NCBI GenBank assembly: GCA_037126765.1
Contig: JBBCBC010000001.1
Coordinates: forward strand, 23,330,622-23,394,621
Length of the DNA stretch: 64,000 nucleotides
DNA from: Stenogyne calaminthoides
Lineage: Eukaryota; Streptophyta; Magnoliopsida; Lamiales; Lamiaceae
Reading direction: 5' to 3'
In this document: one piece after another, positions 56,601 to 64,000 of the stretch
Layout of the letters: each line of letters starts with the position of its first letter
Numbering within the stretch: position 1 is the stretch's first letter
Position numbers and translations under genes: made by a program
The notes under the pieces: model-generated
Told to the model about the DNA's origin: nothing
The model's input: only the letters and a program-made list of their open reading frames with translations
Database searches by the model: none

Positions 56601-57250
56601 ATCGGGCGTCGACCGTATTGTTGGGCAGGTGTCCTGTCTTTAGATATTCGAGTATTGGTGTCCTCCAATCCTCGTGGTCGACATCCATCGGGTCGGTGAG
56701 GGCGACCAGGGAGTGTGTGGTGGATGGGGAGGTTAGTTTCGTTGATGGTGACATCTCTCATATCCGCTGGCCCTTCCGATATTTCTAGACTGGCTAAAGC
56801 ATCTGCCTGGGAATTCGCGTTCCTGGGTATCAGTTCCACGTAAACTTGCTCGAACTTTTCGAGTATGCTGCGGACTTCTTGGTATGCGGACATTCGCTCG
56901 CATCGAACCTCATACTCGACACTTGACATGCGACCAATTGTGAGTCGGTATGCATTTTCAGCCTTCTTACTCCCATAGCTATCGCCATTTCCAGCCCTCC
57001 AATTAGAGCCTCATATTCTGCTTCATTGTTGGTGGCCTGAAAGTTGAACATGATGGTCGTCTGGAAGGAATGACCGTCCGGGCTAGTCAGGATTATTTCC
57101 GCCCCGGCTCGGGTGTGAGTGGCGGACCCGTCTATGTAAAGCTCCCATTGGGGCCCTGCTGGAGCTTCCTGCCCGGCCATCGGAAAAGTGAGTTCCACCA
57201 TGAAATCGGCCAAGGCTTGTGCCTTGATGGCCGTTCGTGGGGCATATGTG
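56601..57250 (-). pseudogene. Tat second (plant/archaeal-type) RNase H
   Basis: WELYIDGSATHTRAGAEIIL opens a second RNase H domain at about 57150. It continues TNNEAEYEALIGGLEMAIAM with the catalytic Glu and MHTDSQLVACQV with an Asp. After a shift near 56910 it reads EKFEQVYVELIPRNANSQAD, the end of the fold. Having this extra RNase H after the RT-linked one is a known Tat-lineage trait. At least one frameshift breaks it. Downstream (about 56600-56800) the spacer to integrase is poorly conserved. Confidence 0.85.
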
Positions 57251-58680
57251 ACACCAAACTGGTCGACTTCGATTACCCACTTCATGCAATGCCCCGCCGT
57301 ATCGGGGCGATGTAGCGTGTTCCTTAGGGGCAACGAGGTTAACATTTCCACCTGGTGGTCGAAAAAGTACGGTTGTAGCTTCCTCACGCTCATTACGAGG
57401 GCTAGGTGAGCTTCTCGAGGGGAGGATACCTTCGTTCCGCCTCGTTGAGTGCCTGGCTTACATAGTAGATTGGTAGGTAGTCTTGCCCTTCGGCTCGTAC
57501 TAGGACCGAACTTAACGCTATTTCGGAGGCGGCCAAGTAGAGGAAGAGCTTCTCCCCGGGGACGGGTTTGGCCAGTATTTTTGGGTCGGCCAAGTACTTC
57601 TTGATGTCTTCTAGGGCTGTCTGGGCCTCCTCTGTCCACTGGAAGTCAATTTTTGCTTTCTTCAGTGTGTCGAAGAAGGGTTTGCACCTGTCTCCCATGC
57701 GGGATATGAATCTCTTTGAGGGCCATGGCTTCATGAGCTTGGACTTCCTTTGGGTTTCGTGGGCTGCCCATCTCTAGTATCGCCTAAATTTTTGTTAGAT
57801 TGGCCTCTATTCCCCGCTTGCTGACTAGGTGGCCAAGGAATTTGCCTGACTCCACGCCGAAGTTGCATTTTTTCGGGTTGAGCTTCATGTTGAACTTCAT
57901 CAAGATGCTAAATGCACGAGCGAGGTCGGCAAGATGATCTTCTTTTTTCAGACTCTTGACCACTATGTCATCTACGTATACCTCCATGGATTTCTCGATT
58001 TCCTCCGCGAACATTTGGTTTACTAATCGCTGGTACGTAGCTCCGATATTTTTGAGGCCGAATGACATTCTTTTCCAATATAACATATTCTTTTCGGTGA
58101 GGAAGGAGGTATGTTGTTGGTCGTCTTTGTGCATGGATATTTGATGGTAGCCTGCGAATGCGTCCATGAAGGACATCATTTCGTGCACGGCTGTGTTATC
58201 GATCAGATGGTCAATGTGAGGCATGGGGAAGAAGTCTTTGGGACATGCTTCATTCAAATCGGTGAAGTCGATGCACAGTCTCTACGTCCCATTAGTTTTC
58301 TTGACCAGGACAGCGTTGGACACCCATTGGGGTTGGTCGGCTTGCATTATTAACTCATTGTCGAGCAGTTTCTTCACCTCCTCGGCCAACGCGGTATATT
58401 TTTTGGGCCCAAATTTCCTCCTCTTTTGTGCGACCAGTTTTTTTTCGGGGTTGATGTTGAGCTGATGGAAGGCGACCTCGGGGTCGATTCCTACCATATC
58501 CTTGTGGGACCAAGCGAATACATCTAGATTCCCTTTGAGGAAGTCGACCAGTTGTTCTCTTAACTCCGGCGAGATTCTAGAGCCGATTATGACTTCCAAA
58601 TCTTGTCGGGTTGGATCCATGTTAACTATTTTGAGCTCCTCGTTCGGTGTTGCTCGATGTTGGTCTCTCCTCGGGTCATC
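57251..58680 (-). pseudogene. Tat reverse transcriptase and first RNase H (second RT copy)
   Basis: Starts near 58680 with DPRR and LKIVNMDPTRQDLEVIIGSR, then LDVFAWSHKDMVGIDPEVAF, and ADQPQWVSNAVLVKKTNGT followed by a stop. A new frame from 58257 reads NEACPKDFFPMPHIDHLID, SFMDAFAGYHQISMHKDD, FGLKNIGATYQRLVNQMF, and YVDDIVV, the catalytic box, then NPKKCNFGV and the thumb. The connection and first RNase H follow: KIDFQWTEEAQTALEDIKKY, LFLYLAASEIALSSVLVR, then ALNEAERRYPPLEKLT. There are stops at the Asp of the LCIDF region (58283-58285, TAG) and near 57784, and frameshifts near 57640. RT copies the RNA genome. Confidence 0.92.
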
Positions 58681-59454
58681 GACCACTATGTCGTCTACGT
58701 ATACCTCCATGGATTTCCCAGACTCTTGACCACTATGTCGTCTACGTATACCTCCATGGATTTCCCGATTTCCTCCGCGAACATTTGGTTTACTAATCGC
58801 TGGTACGTAGCTCCGATATTTTTGAGGCCGAATGACATTCTTTTCCAATATAACATATTCTTTTCGGTGAGGAAGGAGGTATGTTGTTGGTCGTCTTTGT
58901 GCATGGATATTTGATGGTAGCCTGCGAATGCGTCCATGAAGGACATCATTTCGTGCCCGGCTGTGTTATCGATCAGATGGTCAATGTGAGGCATGGGGAA
59001 GAAGTCTTTGGGACATGCTTCATTCAAATCGGTGAAGTCGATGCACAGTCTCTACGTCCCATTAGTTTTTCTTGACCGGATGGGGGCGTTGGACACCCAT
59101 TAGGGGTTGGTCGGCTTGCATTATTAACTCATTGTCGGCGGTTTCTTCACCTCCCGGCCAACGCTGTATATATTTTTGGGCCTAAATTTCCCTCTCTTTT
59201 TGTGCGACCCGTTTTTTTTTCGGGGTTGATGTTGAGTGATGGAAGGCGACCTCGGGGTCGATTCCTACCATATCCTTGTGGGACCAAGCGAATACATCTA
59301 GATTCCCTTTGAGGAAGTCGACCAGTTGTTCTCTTAACTCCGGCGAGATTCTAGAGCCGATTATGACTTCCAAATCTTGTCGGGTTGGATCCATGTTGAC
59401 TATTTTGAGCTCCTCGTTCGGTGTTGCTCGATGTTGGCCTCTTCTCGGGTCATC
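58681..59454 (-). repeat. Tandemly duplicated RT segment (first RT copy)
   Basis: About 58729-59454 duplicates 57952-58680 with an offset of 770-774 bases. It again runs from the DPRR block through MPHIDHLIDN and FAGYHQISMHKDD to YVDDIVV. The junction at 58681-58768 also carries a short extra copy of the YVDD-coding segment (GACCACTATGTCGTCTACG). The upper part (59055-59275) has many more small indels than its partner. The result is two RT catalytic boxes in one element. Confidence 0.93.
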
Positions 59455-60054
59455 AATCGTTCCTTGGATGATGAACTCGTGTGGTTCGGGTCCAAGTCTT
59501 GGTACCAAATCCTCGCTTATTTGCTCATTTTGGTCGATTTCCATTGGGATTCTTTGATTACTTGCGATTTCTTGTATGCTATAATTTAAATGAGACCAGA
59601 TATAAATTGAACATCCTCTTGCATCAAGTTGATCGCCCTTAACGCTGCCGACCACCCCATCTAAAGTGGGGAATCTTACACAAAAATAGTAGGTGGAGGA
59701 CGCAACCTCGAATTCATGCTCGAAAGGCCTGCCGAGGAAACCATTAAAGGTCGACGGCAGGTCGATTACAAGGAAATCACAAAGTTTTGTGGCTCTAATG
59801 GTCCTATCTATAGTGGAGACTAGTTCTACTGCCAGTCGTATGATCCCGTGGGGCTTCACGGTGGCGTCGCCAAAACCCCTTACCAGATGCTCGCTTGGCT
59901 CGAGATAACTGTGATAGTCGCCGAGCTCATCGAAAGTTTTCTTGAATAGTATGTTGCAGAAAGCTCCGCTGTCGACCAGTAGTTGTTTGACAGTCACCCC
60001 CATGATTTTGGCCGATATGAACAGGGGGTCGGAATTTGGGTATACGATGCCCAC
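59455..60054 (-). pseudogene. Tat gypsy aspartic protease and linker to RT
   Basis: The frame from 60054 reads GVTVKQLLVDSGAFCNILFK: the protease active site is D-S-G, a common variant of D-T-G in plant gypsy proteases. LVRGFGDATVKPHGIIRLAV and the ending NGFLGRPFEH fit the rest of a retropepsin fold of about 110-120 residues. It continues through FVIIQ-like linker sequence (EPHEFIIQGTIDDPRRGQHR) without interruption into the duplicated RT lead at 59454. It would cleave Gag-Pol. The piece is intact for about 290 codons (to 59182), but the polyprotein is broken on both sides. Confidence 0.88.
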
Positions 60055-60390
60055 CTTGTCTTGTTCGCCGAATTAGATCTGATTGCTTTCTTGTGCGGTG
60101 GCGTTGACTGGTAGGCACAACCGTACCGTGTTGGCCATTTATCTCAGTTCGTCTTTCTGGCGTCTCTTTGATAGCGAGGTGGATACGGAGAGACAACCTA
60201 CTGCCCCGAGTGGCAACAAGGTATGGATTACCCTCTCGTCTCTGTGTTCTGGCATGGGGGTGCCTGTCGACCAATCTTCTGCTCTCCCTATTTCTTGGCG
60301 TCCTCGCGTTCTTTGAGACGATGCGTTATCGCGCGTCTGATTTGTCTTTGTCTTTGAGGCCTCGGATGTGTTCATCGGCATTAAAATCCC

Positions 60391-61945
60391 TCATAGAGCT
60401 TCCAGAGTTATTTCAGGAGGTCGCGACATTCGCTGGTATTGTGACCGACCATTTCGTGATATTGGCAATACTTCCCCGAGCTCTGCCTGCCGTCGCTCTT
60501 TTTGATGGGTTGGGGGTCGCCGAGCAGCCGTTTGTCCTTGATCTGAGTGAAGATGTATCCGGGGATCTGGCAAGAAAACATCTATCGGTTCTTACCGAAT
60601 GGATCTTCAAATGGCTTGAAGTTGCCCGGGGTCTTGTATTGCCCTGGTTTCTTGCCCGCCTTTGGGGGTATCGACTTTCTTTCTTCTCCCATTCTAGCTG
60701 CCAAGAGTTCCATGGTGTTAATGATATCGCTCGCTCAGGTCCTGAACTCAACGTAGGTCGCCGGATAGTTGGCGATAACATTTCGCCACAATTTTGTTCC
60801 CTTTTTTTAGTCCGGTGATTGCCCCCAACAGCTTGGCTTCGTCGCCCACTGGTTCCCCATCCAGGATGAGTCGATCAAACCTCTCGAGGTATGCCCTGTC
60901 CATCTCATCGTTGCCTTGCTCGATGTTCGCCAACCGTTGTTTTCCCGCGGGCCTGGGTGCCATGGCCGCGAAGTGTTCCATGAAAAGCGGGCTCAGTTGC
61001 TCGAAGGAGTTGATGGACTGGGGGCGATGGATGTGTACCACTTATGTGCATGCTCCGCCAGAGTGAGGGGGAATAATTGACTCATGGTCGCTTCGGAGGC
61101 TCCTACGGATGTCATGTATGAGTTATATTTGGCGAGGTGCATCCTTGGATCAGAATCTCCCCGTATCGATCGACTGAAGTGGTGTTGATCTTGGCCTGAG
61201 TGGGGGCGGCAGCAATGGCTACCCCGAGCGGCGACATCGGAAGTGCCAGGTTGGCCGCCTGTCCGACAGGGATCGGTTGATTGTCCATTCTCTCCTGGAG
61301 GGCTCTGATGGTCTGCCTTAGGGCAGTGAGCTCAGCTTCGTGTTGGGTTGCTCGGGAATGCTCAGCACAATGTTCGCTGGAGCTGAGTCGACTCAACGCT
61401 GAGATGCATGGTTCGTTCCTATATTTCTTTTAATGGTCGCCCGCTTCAAAAATGACCATCTGATGGGTATCGGCCTCATGTTCTACAGGGACGCACTTCT
61501 TCTGTGCCAGGTGTCTACCCAAGTGATCGAAGACTGAGTTGGGTGCCTGGTTATCTCCTAGTCGGTGAAAAACCGAGACCTCTTGCCCGCTTGTGTGGCA
61601 GGCTCTGTTTGCCGCTCCTTTTGGGGGAGGGTTGGCCTTCGTGGTCGAGACGGCTCGATTGAGACCGAGTTGTCCCCCTAGTTGGGTTTTTCCCCTGGTG
61701 TTCCTTCCGGGGTGGGCGGCCTTGACGACTGGCTGCTGGCCATCGCCCTCGTCGAAATCCAGGTTACGCTTGCGTAAATACGCCCAAGCTTTCTTCATCT
61801 TCTCGGGAGTCTTGAAGACTTGAGCCCAGTTTTGCTCCTCGGCGGCCTGCTCCTGCAGGGGCCTCGACTCAGAGGATAGGGATGCCTCCACCCCGTCGCG
61901 TGGATCAGTTTCGAGGCCGGTCATTGGAATATCGTTTTGTGCCAT
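60391..61945 (-). pseudogene. Tat gypsy gag
   Basis: Met at 61945 (MAQNDIPMTGLETDP) opens a polar lead with EKMKKAWAYLRKRNLDFDEG. A coiled segment ELTALRQTIRALQERMDNQP (about 61320) follows in another frame. The conserved retrotransposon gag core at 60748-61041 reads SINSFEQLSPLFMEHFAAM, then MDRAYLERFDRLILDGEP. At about 60440-60485 the knuckle is CQYHEMVGHNTSEC, the C-H-H-C-like variant common in plant gypsy gags. Gag builds the particle and binds RNA. At least three shifts and stops break it. It begins about 50 bases from the primer site. Confidence 0.9.
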
Positions 61946-61995
61946 TGTTCCTTGTGAGTTCTTTATTTATCTGCGGATCCGGTTGCGTTAATGTA

Positions 61996-62013
61996 TTCCC
62001 ATAGCCGGCGCCA
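61996..62013 (-). other. Tat gypsy primer-binding site
   Basis: The minus strand reads TGGCGCCGGCTATGGGAA three bases inside the 5' LTR, a TGGCGCC-type tRNA primer site frequent in plant gypsy elements. Confidence 0.85.
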
Positions 62014-62016
62014 AAT

Positions 62017-62517
62017 TGTTATAGCTAGAATCGTCCGAACGTATGAACAATCACTCACAACGGAAAACAATAAACATAAACAAGAAAAAGAGATAGATTT
62101 GGTGACCCGGTTCATCAAATCTGACTATGTCCGGGGGTAATACCAAGCCAGGGATTTCACTAATATATATCTGCCTACGTACTAAGTTTTTCTTTTTTCT
62201 TCTAATACGCATTACAATGTGTATTTATAGACTGCGAAGTAGGTTAGCTTTCTTCATGGGTCGGGATCTTGGCCTTCTAGGGTTTCTTGCTCACTGGATA
62301 ACAAACCCCTTCCTTTTTGGCGCCAAACTCGTCCATAGCTGGACTTTCCCTTGTTTTGCCCTGAATATCTGCCTCCATAAATATTACGCGATCTCATCCC
62401 ATAATTCAACCCATTCTCTACGGGTTGGACTGGGGCGACAAGGCATGGATGGTCGTCCCCGAGGTGCTCGCTATAACTTGGTCGCCGACTCCGATGGTCG
62501 CTCTGGAGTGATCGCCT
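62017..62517 (-). repeat. Tat gypsy 5' LTR, outer end lost
   Basis: It matches 49486-49726 plus 51573 to about 51838. The final AGTCGTGGCGAGGCCACAACA of the other LTR is absent; the sequence passes straight into copia coding DNA. Deletion at the junction removed the LTR end and the target duplication. Confidence 0.88.
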
Positions 62518-64000
62518 CGTTAGGGTTGTTCGACAATTTGAGAGATTCATGGGGATATGAGAATCTTCGAATTTGGTCCCCGGGGATAGTGAATCAAACC
62601 CCTGGTCCTACAAGGAGGCGGTCCAAGATAAGCATTCAGAATCCTGGTAAACTGCGATGGAAGCCGAGATGGGCTCAATGGATCATAATCAAGTGTGGGA
62701 GCTAGTTTAACCACCCAATGGGGTAAAACCCATTGGATGCAAGTGGGTCTACAAGAGGAAAACAGGACCGGACGGGAAGGTGGAAACCTTTAAATCTAGG
62801 CTTGTGGCAAAGGGATACACTCAGAAAGAGGGTATCGATTATGAAGAAACCTTTTCGCCTGTAGCCATGCTTAAGTCCATCCGTATTCTCTTGGCAATAG
62901 CTACACATCTAGATTTTGAGATCTGGCAAATGGATGTCAAGACAGCTTTCCTTAACGGGAGTCTTGACGAGGAAATCTATATGCAACAGCCCGAAGGTTT
63001 CATTGAAAAAGACCAAGAACACCTTGTGTGCAAGCTGAGGAAGTCCATTTATGGACTGAAGCAAGCATCTCGTGCTTGGAACCAATATTTTGATCATGTA
63101 ATCAAGTCTTATGGGTTTGATCAAAATGATTTCGAGAGTTGTGTTTGTAGAAAGTGTGACAGAACTGCCTTGGTATTCCTAGTACTATACGTAGACGATA
63201 TTCTGCTCATCGAAAATGATGTAAAGGTTTTGTCAGACGTAAGGGTATGGCTGTCAAAACAGTTTGATATGAAGGACTTAGGGGAAGCCGGTCATATTCT
63301 TGGGATCAAGATCACTCGAGATCGAAAGAAAAGAATGATCAGCTTATCGCAAACTTCATACATAGATACCGTTTTTAAGCGTTTCAACATGCAAGATTTC
63401 AAGAAGAGTTTTGTACCTTTCAGGCACGGAATCCATCTATCGAAAGACATGTGCCCTAAGACACAAAGGGAGATAGATGACATGATTGGCATTCCTTATG
63501 CGTCGGCAGTAGGAAGTCTCATGTGTGCAATGTTGTGTGCGAGACCGGATATCTGCTACGCCATAGGCATGGTAGCAAGATATCAAAGTAATCCCGGAAA
63601 TCAACATTGAACTGTTGTTAAGAACATTTTGAAGTATCTGAAAAGAACTCGAGATAGAATGATGGTCTATCAGTCAGACAGTTTATTTTCAGTGGGATAC
63701 ACAGACTCAAATTTCTAATCAAACCTAGATTCCAGACTATCTGCCTCAGTTAGTGTGTTTTCATTTGGGAAGTGTAGTCATGAAATGGACGAGTGTGAAG
63801 CAAAAATGCATCATTGACTCAACCATGGAAGCCGGGTAAGTAGCTGCTTGTGAAGTAGTGAAGGAACCAGTTTGGCTCTAGATCTTCTTAGTGGACTTGG
63901 ATAGAGTTCCAAATTTGTCTAGCAATATGTGCTAGGGGCAGTTGCAAATTCAAAGGAACCAAGAGTCCACGAGTCAAACAAACACACTGAAGGAAAGAAA
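62518..64000 (+). pseudogene. copia reverse transcriptase and RNase H (resumes after gypsy)
   Basis: After a degraded linker (AMEAEMGSMDHNQVWEL, then a TAA at 62708) the RT frame from 62780 is open for 276 codons: RLVAKGYTQKEGIDYEETFS, IWQMDVKTAFLNGSLDEEIY, KLRKSIYGLKQASRAWNQYF, and the catalytic LYVDDILLI at about 63190. It runs through EAGHILGIKITRDRKKRMIS to MVARYQSNPGNQH and stops at 63608-63610. RNase H follows with GYTDSNF then TAA (63718-63720) and more stops, and continues to the window edge at ANSKEPR. RT is nearly complete, RNase H is dead. This is the 3' half of the copia that starts at 44091. Confidence 0.93.

Larger units (their letters stand above)
49486..62517 (-). mobile_element. 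Ty3/gypsy element, Tat lineage
   Basis: Minus-strand order from the right: 5' LTR, TGGCGCC primer site, gag, protease, RT, RNase H, a second RNase H, integrase, then a convergent plus-strand gene, polypurine tract and 3' LTR. The second RNase H and the extra gene opposite to pol between pol and the 3' LTR are features known from the Tat group (Ogre, Retand, Grande and relatives). Its length, without the nested solo LTR, is about 11.2 kb. The 5' LTR has lost its outer 20 or so bases, and no target duplication remains. Confidence 0.92.
44091..64000 (+). mobile_element. Ty1/copia element, interrupted, 3' end outside the window
   Basis: Order on the plus strand: 5' LTR, primer-binding site, GC-rich leader, decayed gag, protease, integrase, then a 13-kb gypsy insertion, then RT and RNase H. 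The frame at the left break ends ...KPHRS and resumes on the right as RQFERFMG, consistent with one interrupted linker between integrase and RT. The last 65 bases of the window match the first 65 of the window, since both lie in RNase H of this family. Confidence 0.92.

Noticed and set aside
49486..62517. Endogenous pararetrovirus
   Set aside because: LTRs, primer site, gypsy gag-PR-RT-RH-IN order and an integrase with D, D and E show a Ty3/gypsy retrotransposon; there is no movement or coat protein motif.

Overview
The window looks like plant nuclear DNA, probably from a eudicot. It is AT-rich and intron-like between genes, it is packed with plant-type transposable elements (Ty1/copia, Ty3/gypsy of the Tat lineage, L1 LINE, hAT, Mutator, CACTA, Stowaway MITEs, a TRIM), and it contains no bacterial operon, rRNA, tRNA or CRISPR signal. 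I cannot name the species. I found no intact host gene. The only recognisable host-gene remnant is the C-terminus of an NPF (NRT1/PTR) transporter; one short membrane-protein ORF is a possible gene.

Layout. 1-2051: 3' end of a copia element (RNase H tail and 1.7-kb LTR) that cut into the gag of a minus-strand gypsy element, whose 5' LTR is at 2989-3679. 3.7-14.9 kb: GC-rich gene-like debris, MITEs, CACTA-like fragments, a 231-bp tandem duplication, a complete 300-bp TRIM, Stowaway MITEs, a gypsy pol fragment folded into an inverted repeat, and loose LTR pieces. 14937-21088: a 6.2-kb non-autonomous Mutator-like element bounded by matching ends and a near-perfect 9-bp target duplication. 21.3-23.5 kb: a Mutator MITE, a hAT MITE and the NPF remnant. 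23.8-24.8 kb: a segment repeated at 33.2-38.3 kb, where the second copy was split by a 3.7-kb hAT element. 24.8-27.4 kb: two gypsy LTRs, one with a large G-rich minisatellite. 27.4-30 kb: coiled-coil ORF pieces converging on a broken Mutator transposase. 31250-33016: a solo LTR.

38.2-42.1 kb holds a 2.1-kb TIR-like element with a GC-rich core and two adjacent Mutator MITEs. From 42.8 kb to the end is a four-level nest: an L1 LINE fragment was split by a copia element (from 44091), which was split by a minus-strand Tat gypsy element (49486 to about 62517), whose 3' LTR was split by a solo copia LTR (49727-51567). The copia reading frame resumes at about 62520 and leaves the window inside RNase H.

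The Tat element is the richest gene set: gag, protease, RT, two RNase H domains and integrase on the minus strand, plus a convergent gene on the plus strand (52.2-54.9 kb) of the Transposase_28 type. Its RT region carries a 0.77-kb internal tandem duplication. Every large coding region has stops or frameshifts, so the autonomous elements look inactive, although several frameshifts fall in homopolymers and could be assembly errors. All target duplications, terminal repeats and family assignments below were read by eye; no database search was run.
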